A stretch of 58,269 nt of DNA, from NCBI GenBank assembly GCA_947476745.1, contig CANJRG010000012.1, positions 84,256 to 142,524 on the forward strand. The letters run 5' to 3'. The stretch is from Acidimicrobiia bacterium. Lineage in GTDB: Bacteria > Actinomycetota > Acidimicrobiia > Acidimicrobiales > CAIXPF01. Each line of letters begins with the position of its first letter. Positions within the stretch are counted from its first letter, which is position 1. Under the pieces are notes generated by a model that had not been told where the DNA came from, searched no databases, and saw only the letters and a program-made list of their open reading frames with translations. A program made the translations under genes and the position numbers. Positions 34,714 through 44,379 of this stretch are shown piece by piece.

Positions 34714-35580
34714 TCAGCGCAGGCCGGCGATGAGCGACGCGGCGAAGGCCAGCGTGGCCGTCTCGTCGAGCGCAGGCGGTGAGGCATCGCTCGCCCAGGA
34801 GCCGAGCGCCACCTCCCAGCCGCCCTCGCTCCACACCAGGCTGGTGGCCGTCCAGTTGGACTGACGGGACCAGATCCCGGCGGTACCGCGCACCGACACG
34901 TCCTGCGCGTCGACACGGTCCACGGCGAAACGCTCGTTCGGGCCCAGCGACGCGCTGCGCTGTACCACGACCAGACCGGCCCGGTCGGCGGTGGGCCCGT
35001 AGCGCTGGGTCCAGCCGGTCTGGCGGTCGCCTTCCCGCAGCGGCCACTCCTCCACGAGGTACCAACCGGCCGGCAGCTGCCGGGGACGCAGGATCTCGGC
35101 GCGGGGCATTGGTGTCAGGGCCGCGCCGCTGGCGGCGTCGAGGACCCGACGCCCGCCCAGCGCTTCGGCCAACAGGACCGGCAGGACGTGGAGCCGACGC
35201 TCCACCCGGCACACCGCACCGTCAGCCGGCGCAGCCGCCTCGTTCTTGCTCACCGCCACCTCGACGGAGTCGCGGCCCACCTCGCTGACCACGGTCAGTC
35301 GTCCGGCGGGCACCGGCTCGGTACCCAGTGGCAAGGCGTAGAGCTCGAGGGTCCGGCCGTCGGCGGACACCGTCGCGCCGAGGACCGGGGCCTCCAGGCT
35401 ACGCCGGGCCAGCTCGGCGGCGGCGGCCGGCCACACAACGGTCGGGTCCGGCACAACCGTCGACGGTGCTCTGTCCACCGTGTCGGCGCGCGGCGCACGG
35501 CAAGCCACCACCAACGTCGCCGTTGCCAGCGCCGCGAGGACCTTCCGGGTACGGCCGCACCGCCCCGATCGCCGCTGCAT
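34714..35580 (-). CDS. Putative lipoprotein, 288 aa
   Basis: The N-terminus has a basic stretch (QRRSGRCGRTRK), a hydrophobic core and the lipobox LVVAC, so it should be lipid-modified on the cell surface. The mature part is mainly beta-strand-like, with two cysteines besides the lipobox (one in AVCRVE), and ends in LAFAASLIAGLR. No domain was recognised. TAGCCT ends 7 nt before the ATG. It is divergent from pheA and convergent with the AarF gene. Confidence 0.78.
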   Translation of the reverse strand: MQRRSGRCGRTRKVLAALATATLVVACRAPRADTVDRAPSTVVPDPTVVWPAAAAELARRSLEAPVLGATVSADGRTLELYALPLGTEPVPAGRLTVVSEVGRDSVEVAVSKNEAAAPADGAVCRVERRLHVLPVLLAEALGGRRVLDAASGAALTPMPRAEILRPRQLPAGWYLVEEWPLREGDRQTGWTQRYGPTADRAGLVVVQRSASLGPNERFAVDRVDAQDVSVRGTAGIWSRQSNWTATSLVWSEGGWEVALGSWASDASPPALDETATLAFAASLIAGLR

Positions 35581-35587
35581 CGGGGCA

Positions 35588-35608
35588 AGGCTACCTACGC
35601 ACTAGCGT
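35588..35608. promoter_or_regulatory. Divergent -10 boxes, lipoprotein and pheA
   Basis: TAGCCT (minus, 35593-35588) lies 7 nt from the lipoprotein ATG, and TAGCGT (plus, 35603-35608) lies 9 nt from the pheA GTG. The genes are only 37 nt apart. Confidence 0.45.
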
Positions 35609-35617
35609 GTCGCCCTC

Positions 35618-36436
35618 GTGACCATCGGGTATCAGGGCGAGCCGTTCTCCTACAGCCACCGGGTCGCCGGGAAGTTCTTCCCCGGCGAGGAAGCCTTCGG
35701 GTTCCCGAGCTTCCAGGCCACCTTCGACGCCCTCGACGAGTGCCGGGTCGACCGCCTCGTGATGCCCATCGAGAACTCCACCACCGGGTCGATCCTGCCC
35801 GTGCTGGACCGGCTGCTCGCCCACCGGGTGCACATCACAGGCGAGCACCTCGAGGAGATCCAGCACGCCCTGCTGGCCCATCCCGGCGCGACGGTGGACA
35901 CCATCCGCCGGGTGCACTCCCATCCGCAGGCGCTGGCACAGGCCGAGAGCACCATCACCCGCCACGGCTGGGACGCCCAGCCCGAACACGACACCGCCGG
36001 CGCCGTACGCCTGGTGGCCGAACGGGGCGACCCGACCGAAGCTTGCCTGGCCCACCCTGACTCGGCAGGCCCGCACGGTCTCGTGGTGCTGCTGCGCAAT
36101 GTGGTGGACCGCCCGCACAACACCACCCGCTTCGTGGTACTGCACCCCGGCGGGCCGGCCGAGGTGGACGAGAACGCCGACAAGACCAGCCTGGCCTTCG
36201 AGACCGCGCACACCCCCGGCTCGTTGGCCATGGCCCTCGTCGAGCTCGGCCTGCGTGGCGCCAACCTCAGCCGCATCGAGTCCCGGCCGACCGACATGGC
36301 TTGGCGTTACCGGATGTTCGTCGACATCAACCACAAGCCGGGCAGGACCGGCTTCGACGAGGTCTTCGAGCCCATGCCGCTGCACCTGACCAACGTGTCC
36401 TTCCTCGGCACCTACCCGGCGGCCCGGGAGACCTGA
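35618..36436 (+). CDS. pheA: Prephenate dehydratase
   Basis: A 272-residue enzyme making phenylpyruvate from prephenate in phenylalanine synthesis. The catalytic domain contains [32 protein letters not shown] and the TRF motif NTTRFVVL. The C-terminal ACT domain (from about residue 190) has [19 protein letters not shown] followed by IESRP, the Phe-binding regulatory motif. The N-terminus reads [12 protein letters not shown] in place of the usual GPxGTFSE. The gene is followed after 2 nt by nucS. Confidence 0.93.
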   Translation: MTIGYQGEPFSYSHRVAGKFFPGEEAFGFPSFQATFDALDECRVDRLVMPIENSTTGSILPVLDRLLAHRVHITGEHLEEIQHALLAHPGATVDTIRRVHSHPQALAQAESTITRHGWDAQPEHDTAGAVRLVAERGDPTEACLAHPDSAGPHGLVVLLRNVVDRPHNTTRFVVLHPGGPAEVDENADKTSLAFETAHTPGSLAMALVELGLRGANLSRIESRPTDMAWRYRMFVDINHKPGRTGFDEVFEPMPLHLTNVSFLGTYPAARET

Positions 36437-36438
36437 CG

Positions 36439-37098
36439 ATGCGCCTGATCATCGCCCGCTGCTCGGTCGACTACCGGGGTCGGCTCGACGCCCACCTGCC
36501 GGTGGCGGTCCGGCTCATCATGGTCAAGGCGGACGGCTCGGTCATGGTCCACGCCGACGGCGGGGCCTACAAGCCGCTGAACTGGATGAACCCGCCCAAC
36601 CGCATCATCGAGAGCGACGACGTGTGGACCGTCACCAGCCCCAAGGGCGAGGTGCTCACGATCACCCTGCACGAGGTGCTCTCCGATGATCGTCACGAGC
36701 TGGGGACCGATCCCGGGCTGGTGAAGGACGGCGTGGAAGCCCACCTGCAGGAGCTGCTGGCCGCCGATCCGTCCACGCTCGGCGAACCCCTGCTACTGGT
36801 ACGTCGGGAGTACCCCACCGACATCGGCCCGGTCGATCTGCTCTGCCGCGACGCCGAGGGGCGCGCCGTGGCGGTCGAGGTGAAGCGTCGAGGCGAGATC
36901 GACGGCGTCGAGCAGCTCGCCCGGTATCTCGAACGGCTCAACCGTGACCCCTCGCTGCGACCGGTGCGAGGCATGTTCGTCGCCCAGCAGATCAAGGCCC
37001 AGGCAAAGGTCCTGGCGACGGACCGTGGCATCATGTGCGTCGAGGTCGACTACGACGAGCTGCGCGGCATCGAAAGGGACCAGCTCTCCCTATTCTGA
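36439..37098 (+). CDS. nucS: Mismatch-specific endonuclease NucS
   Basis: A 219-residue NucS/EndoMS protein. The N-terminal DNA-binding domain begins [16 protein letters not shown], and NWMNPPNRI is conserved. The RecB-like nuclease core holds [12 protein letters not shown] and [12 protein letters not shown] (Asp, Glu, Lys). The C-terminus DQLSLF is a beta-clamp-binding motif. NucS replaces MutS/MutL mismatch repair in most actinobacteria. The start lies 2 nt after the pheA stop, so the two are probably co-transcribed. Confidence 0.95.
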   Translation: MRLIIARCSVDYRGRLDAHLPVAVRLIMVKADGSVMVHADGGAYKPLNWMNPPNRIIESDDVWTVTSPKGEVLTITLHEVLSDDRHELGTDPGLVKDGVEAHLQELLAADPSTLGEPLLLVRREYPTDIGPVDLLCRDAEGRAVAVEVKRRGEIDGVEQLARYLERLNRDPSLRPVRGMFVAQQIKAQAKVLATDRGIMCVEVDYDELRGIERDQLSLF

Positions 37099-37165
37099 CC
37101 TGCGTCGGAGCCGCCCCCGACGGGTGGGCTTGCTCCGCAGGTCCGGACACTGGTCAACTTACCTC

Positions 37166-38131
37166 GTGAACGGCCCTGTGCAGGCGGAGCGACGGCACGA
37201 CCCGGCGCTCTATCGGAGCTTCGACCGCAAGGAGTGGGCCAAGCTTCGCGCCGCCACCCCGCTCGAGGTCACCGAGGAAGACCTGAGCCGGCTGCTCAGC
37301 TTCAACGACGCCCTGTCCCTCGACGAGGTGCGCGAGATCTACCTGCCGATGACCCGCCTGCTGAACCTCTACGTGGGCGCCCTGCAGGACCTGCACACCA
37401 GCACCGACTCCTTCTTCGGTCGCCGCAGCCGCAAGGTCCCCTTCGTCATCGGCGTGGCCGGCAGCGTTGCGGTCGGCAAGAGCACCACGGCCCGTCTGTT
37501 GCAGCTGCTGCTGGCCCGCTGGCCGAACCACCCGCGGGTCGACCTGGTCACCACCGACGGGTTCCTCTACCCCACCGCCGCGCTGGAACGCCGGGGCCTG
37601 ATGGGCCGCAAGGGTTTCCCGGAGAGCTACGACGTGCGCCGCATGGTGCGCTTCCTCGCCGACGTCAAGGGTGGGTGCCCGGCGGTCAACGCACCGATCT
37701 ACTCGCACCTCGCCTACGACATCGTCGACGGTGAGTACCAGATGGTCCGACAGCCCGACATCCTCATCTTCGAGGGCCTCAACGTGCTGCAGCCACCCAG
37801 CGAACGCGAGCTCGAGGCGAACCGACCGGTGGTGTCGGACTTCTTCGACTTCTCGATCTACGTCGATGCCGACGAAGCCGACCTCGAACGCTGGTACCTC
37901 GAGCGGTTCCTCGCCTTCCGTCAAACGGTCTTCGCCGACGAGCGCTCGTTCTTCCACCGCTACTCCAAGCTCAGCGACAGCGAGGCCGAGGCCACCGCCC
38001 GCAACACCTGGGCCACCATCAACCTGCCGAACCTGCGGGAGAACATCGCGCCCACCCGGGAACGGGCCCGGCTGATCGTGCAGAAGGGCGCCGATCACCA
38101 CGTCGAGCGGCTGGAGCTGCGCAAGCTCTGA
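37166..38131 (+). CDS. coaA: Pantothenate kinase (type I)
   Basis: A 321-residue type I pantothenate kinase, first committed step of CoA synthesis. The P-loop is [14 protein letters not shown] near residue 97; later come [28 protein letters not shown] and [10 protein letters not shown]. The C-terminal [13 protein letters not shown] block is typical. Size matches E. coli CoaA. The GTG gives the canonical N-terminus ending in [10 protein letters not shown]. CoA usually feedback-inhibits this type. Confidence 0.94.
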   Translation: MNGPVQAERRHDPALYRSFDRKEWAKLRAATPLEVTEEDLSRLLSFNDALSLDEVREIYLPMTRLLNLYVGALQDLHTSTDSFFGRRSRKVPFVIGVAGSVAVGKSTTARLLQLLLARWPNHPRVDLVTTDGFLYPTAALERRGLMGRKGFPESYDVRRMVRFLADVKGGCPAVNAPIYSHLAYDIVDGEYQMVRQPDILIFEGLNVLQPPSERELEANRPVVSDFFDFSIYVDADEADLERWYLERFLAFRQTVFADERSFFHRYSKLSDSEAEATARNTWATINLPNLRENIAPTRERARLIVQKGADHHVERLELRKL

Positions 38132-38163
38132 GCCCCGGCCCGGCCGGGCGGAACCGAGCGGGA

Positions 38164-38634
38164 TCAGGCCCCCAGCACCGCTAGCAGGTTGGTCTGGGTG
38201 TCCTTGGGCTTGACCTTGTACCAGACCGCCTCGAGCTTCCCGTCGGCCCCCACCAGGAACGCCGAACGTTCGATCCCCATGTAGGTGCGTCCGTACAGCG
38301 ACTTCTCCCTCCACACGCCATAGGCCTCCGCCACCTGATGGTCAGCGTCGGACAGCAGGGTGAAGCCGAGGGCGTACTTGTCGTGGAACTTCTTCAGCTT
38401 GGCTGGCTGGTCCGGGCTGACACCCACGACCACGGTGTCGCCGATCTCGCCGACCACGTCGCGCAGCCCGCAGGCCTGGGTGGTACAACCCGGTGTGTCG
38501 GCCTTCGGGTAGAAGTACACGAGCACCCGCCGACCCCGCAGTTCGTCGAGCGTGACCGCGGCACCGTCGTGATCGACCAGGGCGATGGCGGGGGCCCGGT
38601 CCCCGATGTTCAGCGGGTGTGCGCTTTCCGGCAT
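38164..38634 (-). CDS. bcp: Bcp-type peroxiredoxin (PrxQ)
   Basis: A 156-residue thiol peroxidase. The active-site block is YFYPKADTPGCTTQACGLRD, with peroxidatic Cys in PGCT and the resolving Cys five residues later, the atypical two-Cys PrxQ arrangement. VGVSPDQPAKLKKF and LLSDADHQVAEAYGVW are family blocks. It reduces hydrogen and lipid peroxides with thioredoxin. The ATG at 38634 was chosen over a GTG at 38640 because TAACGT ends 7 nt before it. Confidence 0.94.
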   Translation of the reverse strand: MPESAHPLNIGDRAPAIALVDHDGAAVTLDELRGRRVLVYFYPKADTPGCTTQACGLRDVVGEIGDTVVVGVSPDQPAKLKKFHDKYALGFTLLSDADHQVAEAYGVWREKSLYGRTYMGIERSAFLVGADGKLEAVWYKVKPKDTQTNLLAVLGA

Positions 38635-38813
38635 GGGCACGACGTTAGATCAGGCTCCGGGTCCGCCGGACACCCTCGGGGGACTCGGGCGGACGAAGCA
38701 CACGCCGGACGCGACGAGCACGGACGCGGCGGGGGGCCGACCCAGCATCGTGGTTCGGTCCCCCGTCGATCGTCGTTCGTGCTGTGCACGGCCAGGAGCG
38801 ACCCGGCAGCGGC

Positions 38814-39722
38814 TCACCAGTCGGATTCGGCCCCGTTCATGTCGGCGTTGCGACGGGCCTTGCCCAGCAGGTCGCGCACCACGGCGTCGATCTGGTTGGG
38901 GTCGTCGACCGGTGCGGCGGTCGGGCCGCGGTGCCAGCCCTCGGCGATGCCGAACACGGCACCGGAGGCCTCGAACACCCGGCCGGTGACATCGGCGGAC
39001 AGCGGCGAGGCCAACCAGGTGCAGATCGGGGCGATCCAGCGCGGGTTCATGCGCTCGCGCTCCTCCTCGGTCTGCTGCGCCATGCCCGCGAGGCCCTCGG
39101 TCATCCGGGTCAGTGCCCCGGGAGCAATGGCGTTGACGGTGACCCCGTAGCGCTTCAGCTCGCGGGCGGCGACGATGGTGAACGCCGCGATGCCGGCCTT
39201 GGCGGCGCCGTAGTTGGTCTGGCCGGGGTTGCCGTAGATGCCGGACACCGAGGTGGTGTTGATGATGCGTCCATCGACCTTCTCGCCGGCCTTGGCCAGG
39301 TCACGCCAGTAGGCGGCCGCCCACCGGGACGGGCCGAAGGTGCCCTTGAGGTGCACGGCGATGACCGCGTCCCACTCCTCCTCGGTCATGTTGGTCAGCA
39401 TGCGGTCCCGGAGGATGCCGGCATTGTTGACCACCACATCGAGGCGCCCGAAGGTCTCGACAGCCTGGTTCACCATGCGCTGGGAGCCTTCCCACGACGC
39501 CACGTTGTCGGCGTTGGCGACCGCCTCACCGCCCATGCCCTTGATCTCGGCCACCACCTGCTCGGCCGGCGTGCGGTCATCACCGCTGCCGTCCACCGCG
39601 CCCCCGAGGTCGTTCACCACGAGCTTGGCGCCTTCCGAGGCGAGCATCAGCGCGTGTTCACGGCCGATCCCTCGCCCGGCTCCGGTCACGATGCAGACCC
39701 GGCCTTCACACATGCCGCTCAT
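38814..39722 (-). CDS. Short-chain dehydrogenase/reductase (17-beta-HSD4-like)
   Basis: A 302-residue classical SDR. The cofactor motif is VTGAGRGIGREHALM; VVNDLGGAVDG suggests NAD preference as in the multifunctional-enzyme-2/HSD17B4 group. NNAGILRDRML, the catalytic Ser in INTTSVSG and the YGAAKAG Tyr-Lys pair are present. It probably oxidises 3-hydroxyacyl-CoA or steroid substrates. AGGGGGA lies before the ATG, and TATAAC about 80 nt upstream could be the -10 box. Confidence 0.9.
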   Translation of the reverse strand: MSGMCEGRVCIVTGAGRGIGREHALMLASEGAKLVVNDLGGAVDGSGDDRTPAEQVVAEIKGMGGEAVANADNVASWEGSQRMVNQAVETFGRLDVVVNNAGILRDRMLTNMTEEEWDAVIAVHLKGTFGPSRWAAAYWRDLAKAGEKVDGRIINTTSVSGIYGNPGQTNYGAAKAGIAAFTIVAARELKRYGVTVNAIAPGALTRMTEGLAGMAQQTEEERERMNPRWIAPICTWLASPLSADVTGRVFEASGAVFGIAEGWHRGPTAAPVDDPNQIDAVVRDLLGKARRNADMNGAESDW

Positions 39723-39925
39723 CGGCGGTCCCCCTTTGGTTCAGTGGTCGTTGTCGACGATTCGTGGTAGCGCCGGCGGGAGGGCCGACGGTCGTCGAAC
39801 TCCTGTTATAGCCCGTCACCCCGGCACCCGGCCCGAAACGCCCGGATCGGATGGACGGCAGCGCCGCCATCGGTCGGGGGGGGTGATTACTCATCGACCT
39901 CCCGATGCGCGAATCTGGGGAACGC

Positions 39926-41740
39926 ATGACAAAAGAGAAAGCCGTCCAGGCGGCAACCGCCGGAGCCGTCGTCCTTGTCCTGCTGTTGGTCGTGGGCTGG
40001 GCGGTGGACGCCGCTGCCAGCGCCGGCGAGGTTCGCCGCAACGTGCAGCTCGCCGGGCAGCCCATCGGAGGCCTCGACCGGGCCGGGTTCGCGACCGTCA
40101 TGGATCAGCTCGACAGCACACTCGGAGCCACCCCCATCGTGGTCGCCACCAGCGAGCAGCCGCTGCAGTCCACCCTCGGCGCGCTCGGGGTGCGCATCGA
40201 CCGCGAGGCCACCACCGCCCACGCCATGGACACCGGACGACGCGGGTTCTTCCTGTTCGGCCCGCTGCGGACGCTGCGCTCCTTCGTCGGTCACCGGGAC
40301 GCGCCGGTCGCCATCACGGTGGACACCGTCGTCGCCACCGCGGCCATCAACGAGCTCGCTGCCCCGATCCGCGACGACGCGGTCGAGCCGTCGCTGGCCT
40401 TCCAGGACGGGTTCTTGCGCACCGTGGCCGGGGTGACCGGCAGCCGGCTCGACGACGCCGACCTGCTGGCCCAGCTCCAGGCGCTCGACGGCAACCACCT
40501 CGACGGCGGCACCATCACCCTGCAGGGCAAGTTCATCCCACTTCCGCCCACCCGGACCGACGCCGCCGCCGATTCGATGCTGACCCGGCTCGAGGTCCTG
40601 CTCGACCGGTCAATCGCGGTGTCGATCGCCGGGACCAAGTCCACCATCGACGCCACCGAGCTCGCGCCCTTCGTCACGGCGGGCCTCGTCGGCGACAACC
40701 AGTTGACCATCCAGCTCGACCAGGCACGCACCCTCGGGTACCTGGCCGAGACCTTCGCCGGTCTCGCCACCGAGCCATCGGCACCGGACATCTCGGTGTC
40801 CTCGGGCAAGGTCGTGATCGGCTACGCCAAACCTGGGACCGTCTGCTGTAGCCCCGAGTCGGTCGCCGCGCTCGCCGGAGTGCTCCAAGGAGGCGATCGC
40901 TCGGTGACGCTGACCATGGCCGAGGTCAAGCCCGAGAAGGACACCGCCCACTACCAGAAGCTGGGCATCGTCGAGCTGGTGTCGAGCTTCACCACCCAGC
41001 ACCCCTGCTGCGCGGCGCGGGTCGACAACCTCCACCGGATGGCCGACCTGGTCGGGCCGCGGGTGATCGAACCCGGCGAATCGTTCTCGCTGAACGACAC
41101 CGTGGGCCGACGCACCCTGGCCAAGGGGTTCAAGGCCGCGCCGACCATCGACGGCGCCGGGAACTTCGTCGACGACGTGGGCGGCGGCGTCTCGCAGTTC
41201 TCCACCACGCTGTTCAACGCCGCCTTCTTCGCCGGCCTCGAGATCGACGAGTACATGGCCCACGGGCTGTACATCTCTCGCTACCCCTATGGGCGCGAAG
41301 CCACGCTGAACTTCCCGCACCCCGATCTCGTCGTCACCAACAACACCGCGTACGGCGTGTTGATCTGGCCGACCTACACCGACACCTCGATCACGGTGTC
41401 GCTCTACTCGACCAAGAACGTCGAGGCGACCCAGTCCAACCAGACCGAGGCGACCTACGGGGCGGTCTGCACCGAGGTGACCACCTACCGGACCCGCACG
41501 TGGCTGAGCACCCGCAAGACCGAGGTCGACAAGTTCTACGCCCTGTACGGACCGGCCGAGGGGGTGCAGTGCGACGGCACCGTCATCCCCAAAGACGGGG
41601 TGACCACCACGACGACTCCGGCACCCACCACCACGCCGCCCACGCAGCCACCGGCGACCACGGCCCCACCCCCGCCCACCACCGCGCCGCCCCCGAGCAG
41701 CACCGTGCCCCCCACGACGACCAGCGGCGGCAGCTCCTGA
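39926..41740 (+). CDS. VanW-family cell-envelope protein with PG-binding-4 domains
   Basis: A 604-residue exported protein. After a basic start there is one membrane helix (AVVLVLLLVVGWAVDAA), two PG_binding_4-type repeats (about residues 40-290), and a VanW domain with VIEPGESFSLNDTVGRRT and GGGVSQFSTTLFNAAFFAGL. A 45-residue Thr/Pro tail ends the protein. Two CC pairs (TVCCSPES and HPCCAARVDN) flank the VanW domain. VanW proteins accompany vancomycin-resistance and peptidoglycan genes, but their activity is unknown. The second ATG was chosen for its GGGGA site. Confidence 0.88.
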   Translation: MTKEKAVQAATAGAVVLVLLLVVGWAVDAAASAGEVRRNVQLAGQPIGGLDRAGFATVMDQLDSTLGATPIVVATSEQPLQSTLGALGVRIDREATTAHAMDTGRRGFFLFGPLRTLRSFVGHRDAPVAITVDTVVATAAINELAAPIRDDAVEPSLAFQDGFLRTVAGVTGSRLDDADLLAQLQALDGNHLDGGTITLQGKFIPLPPTRTDAAADSMLTRLEVLLDRSIAVSIAGTKSTIDATELAPFVTAGLVGDNQLTIQLDQARTLGYLAETFAGLATEPSAPDISVSSGKVVIGYAKPGTVCCSPESVAALAGVLQGGDRSVTLTMAEVKPEKDTAHYQKLGIVELVSSFTTQHPCCAARVDNLHRMADLVGPRVIEPGESFSLNDTVGRRTLAKGFKAAPTIDGAGNFVDDVGGGVSQFSTTLFNAAFFAGLEIDEYMAHGLYISRYPYGREATLNFPHPDLVVTNNTAYGVLIWPTYTDTSITVSLYSTKNVEATQSNQTEATYGAVCTEVTTYRTRTWLSTRKTEVDKFYALYGPAEGVQCDGTVIPKDGVTTTTTPAPTTTPPTQPPATTAPPPPTTAPPPSSTVPPTTTSGGSS

Positions 41741-41798
41741 CCGGAGCCGTCCGGCTGCGCTTTGGCGTGGCTCCCGGGTGACGGGGAGGATGGTTGGA

Positions 41799-43037
41799 AT
41801 GAGGTCCGCTGACATCGCCGTGATCGGCGCCGGCCCCGCCGGTGCTGCCGCCGCCATCGCGGCCGCCCGCAACGGGCTCGACGTGGTCATGATCGACAAG
41901 GCCGTCTTCCCGCGCGACAAGTGCTGTGGGGACGGGCTCACCGCCGCCTGCCTGCGCGAGTTGCAGGAGTTGGGGCTCGACCCGTCGACGGTGGCCTCCT
42001 GGCAGCCGGTGCAGCAGGTGGTACTGCACGCACCGGCCGGGCGACGGGTGGCGCTGCCGCTGCCGGAGGGTCCGGGTCTGTTCTCGGTGGTCGCCCGGCG
42101 CCGGGACCTCGATACCGCCCTCGTCGAGCTCGCCGCAGCGAGCGGAGCCGAGCTGTGGACCGGAACTGCGGTGACCGCAGTCGGCCCGGGCGACGACGGG
42201 CGGGTGGTGGTGCAGACCTCGACGGCCGCCGTGGCGGCCCGCACGGTCATCGCCGCCGACGGCATGTGGTCCCCCACCCGCAAGCTGTGCAACGCCCGAC
42301 ACGATCCCGGCTATCGGGGCGAGTGGCACGCCTTCCGGCAGTACCTGCACGGGGCCGGACCAGATGCGGTGCAGGCCCAGCACATCTGGTTCCCCGACGA
42401 GCTGCTGCCCGGGTACGTGTGGTCCTTCCCACTACCCGACGGCGCGGTCAACGTCGGCTTCGGCTTTCCCCGTCTGGGCGGGCCGGCCGTCGGCGACGGC
42501 GCTGCCATCTGGCGCCGGATCCTGGCCCGGCCAGAGATCGCCGGCGTACTCGGACCCGCGATCGAGGCCGAGAGCCCGATGCGGGCCTGGCCGATCCCCG
42601 CCAGGGTCGACGGAGTCACCCTGAGCGCGCTCGGTGGCCGGGTGCTGTTCGTGGGCGACGCCGCCGCCGCCCCTGACCCGATGACCGGCGAAGGCATCGG
42701 CCAGGCGCTGCAGACCGGCCGGCTGGCCATCGAGGCGGTCCTGGCCGGCACCGGCCCCGTCGAGGTCGCCACGGCCTATCTCCGGGCTGTCGGACGCGAG
42801 CTGGTGTCCGACCACCGTCTCGCCCGCCTGCTGGGGACAGTCCTGGCCTCGCCGCGCCGCGCTGAGTGGGCGCTGCGGGCCGTCGGCGCCAACGACTGGA
42901 CCCGACGCAACTTCGCCCGCTGGATGTTCGAGGACTACCCCCGGGCGATTCTCGGCACCCCACGCCGCTGGCAACGCGGCCAGTTCCACCGCCCTGGCGC
43001 CTTCTCCGATCCCGTCGAGGACGTCCACCACGCCTGA
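41799..43037 (+). CDS. FAD-dependent geranylgeranyl-reductase-family oxidoreductase
   Basis: A 412-residue flavoprotein. The FAD-binding start is IAVIGAGPAGAAAAIAAARNG; the family motif FPRDKCCGDGLTAACLREL follows, with AARTVIAADGMWSPTR and the second FAD motif VLFVGDAAAAPDPMTGEGIGQAL. Geranylgeranyl reductases saturate isoprenoid chains of quinones or lipids. GGGGAGG lies upstream of the ATG. A C-terminal segment of about 80 residues (TAYLRAVGRELVSDHRLARLLG) is typical. Confidence 0.9.
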   Translation: MRSADIAVIGAGPAGAAAAIAAARNGLDVVMIDKAVFPRDKCCGDGLTAACLRELQELGLDPSTVASWQPVQQVVLHAPAGRRVALPLPEGPGLFSVVARRRDLDTALVELAAASGAELWTGTAVTAVGPGDDGRVVVQTSTAAVAARTVIAADGMWSPTRKLCNARHDPGYRGEWHAFRQYLHGAGPDAVQAQHIWFPDELLPGYVWSFPLPDGAVNVGFGFPRLGGPAVGDGAAIWRRILARPEIAGVLGPAIEAESPMRAWPIPARVDGVTLSALGGRVLFVGDAAAAPDPMTGEGIGQALQTGRLAIEAVLAGTGPVEVATAYLRAVGRELVSDHRLARLLGTVLASPRRAEWALRAVGANDWTRRNFARWMFEDYPRAILGTPRRWQRGQFHRPGAFSDPVEDVHHA

Positions 43038-43149
43038 AACCGGGACTGGTCCCGGCTCGACCACCCTTCGTCATCAGGTCGTCACAAATTTTCCGACTAA
43101 CAGCCCACATCGGTGGAATTTCAGTGCTGTGATTACCACTGGGAGCGGT

Positions 43150-43179
43150 GCGCTCCGCAGCCGGACGGCAGCGGAGCGC
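43150..43179 (+). promoter_or_regulatory. Hairpin just before the LPATG gene
   Basis: GCGCTCCGC (43150-43158) and GCGGAGCGC (43171-43179) form a perfect 9-bp stem with a 12-nt loop, ending 18 nt before the ATG at 43198. It follows an AT-rich stretch that probably holds the promoter. It may control translation or message stability. Confidence 0.5.
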
Positions 43180-43197
43180 GGACCTCACCGAATCACC

Positions 43198-44379
43198 ATG
43201 GATCAGACCCGCACCAGCCCCTCAAACCTTCGTCACCTCGCATGGGCGCTCCTCGTGCTCGGCACCGTCGCCGTAAGCCTGCTTGCCGTGGTCGACTTCG
43301 CCGATGCCGACGCCCTACCGGCACCGATCAGCGATTACGGCAGCTACCCGGCTGCGCTGCCGACGGGCTGCCCCAATGGCACGGCCGCGCTGGTCGGGCT
43401 CGTCTTCGGCAACGACGCCGGAGACACCAACAGCAACATGCGACTGCTCAGCTTCGAGCCCGGAGACACGGTCACCATGAGCTGGACCGGCTTCGACGCC
43501 GACTGCCTCGACGGTTCAGGCGATCCGGCCATCGCGGTCAGCCTCGCCGTCTACGAGACGCCGGACGGCACCTTCGACGCCACGGTGGATCAGACCCTGG
43601 TCGACTGGAACGTCTGTGGCCTCGGCGCACCCGCATGTGCACAGTCCGGGGGTTGGTACAGCCTGACCATCGGGATCCCCACCAGCGACGTCTGCGCCAT
43701 GCAGGTCGACGCCGTGTTGGGCCTGCCGCTCGAGGTCGTCGGGCCCAGCGGCAGCTTCTACAGCGGCGCAACCCGTGGTCACGGCCCCAACCGCCTGTTG
43801 TCGGCCACCAACTTCGCCGTCGATTCCTGCACGACCACGACCACGACCACGACGACCTCGACCTCGACCTCGACCTCAACCTCGACCACCGCAGCGACCT
43901 CGACCACCGCAGCGACCTCGACCACCGCAGCGACCTCAACCTCGACCACCGCAGCGACCTCAACCTCGACCACCGCAGCGACCTCAACCTCAACCACCGC
44001 AGCGACCTCAACCTCAACCACCGCAGCGACCTCAACCTCAACCTCAACCTCAACCACCGCAGCGACCTCGACCACCGCAGCGACCTCGACCACGGCCGTT
44101 GCCCCACCAACGTCCTCCGGCGGCGGTGGCGCCTTGCCCTCGACGGTCACCAGCGCCGCCCCGTCCACCACGGCGGCGACCAGCACCGCGACGGTGACCC
44201 CACCCTCCGGCGGAGCCAGCCCCAACACCACCGCAGCCGGCCAGGCCCTCGGGACGAGCTTGCCAGCGACCGGCACGGACACCTTGCACCAATTCAAGGT
44301 CGCCGCATCGTTGTTCCTGATCGGTGCAGTGCTGCTGCTCGTGGCCAATCGACTGCGCCGCGCACAGCCCACACGTTGA
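43198..44379 (+). CDS. LPATG-anchored surface protein with Thr/Ser stalk
   Basis: A 393-residue exported protein. It has a signal-peptide helix (HLAWALLVLGTVAVSLLAV), an extracellular domain of about 170 residues with six cysteines, a stalk of about 90 residues made of TSTTAA and TSTSTTAA units, and a sortase-type tail LPATGTD followed by a membrane helix (ASLFLIGAVLLLVAN) and RLRRAQ. The arrangement predicts cell-wall anchoring by a sortase, and the stalk is likely O-glycosylated. No sortase gene lies in this window. The ligand or partner is unknown. Confidence 0.87.
   Translation: MDQTRTSPSNLRHLAWALLVLGTVAVSLLAVVDFADADALPAPISDYGSYPAALPTGCPNGTAALVGLVFGNDAGDTNSNMRLLSFEPGDTVTMSWTGFDADCLDGSGDPAIAVSLAVYETPDGTFDATVDQTLVDWNVCGLGAPACAQSGGWYSLTIGIPTSDVCAMQVDAVLGLPLEVVGPSGSFYSGATRGHGPNRLLSATNFAVDSCTTTTTTTTTSTSTSTSTSTTAATSTTAATSTTAATSTSTTAATSTSTTAATSTSTTAATSTSTTAATSTSTSTSTTAATSTTAATSTTAVAPPTSSGGGGALPSTVTSAAPSTTAATSTATVTPPSGGASPNTTAAGQALGTSLPATGTDTLHQFKVAASLFLIGAVLLLVANRLRRAQPTR
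43831..44098 (+). repeat. In-frame tandem repeats encoding the Thr/Ser stalk
   Basis: Units of 18 and 24 bp (ACCTCGACCACCGCAGCG and a form with an extra ACCTCA) contain nine copies of CCACCGCAGCG. All are multiples of three, so copy-number changes would alter stalk length without a frameshift. Confidence 0.9.

Noticed and set aside
43775-44197. Long open frames opposite or shifted in the Thr/Ser repeat region, encoding runs such as PRPPQRPRPPQRP or valine-rich peptides
   Set aside because: They are out-of-frame readings of the in-frame stalk repeats; the TSTTAA frame has the signal peptide and LPATG anchor.
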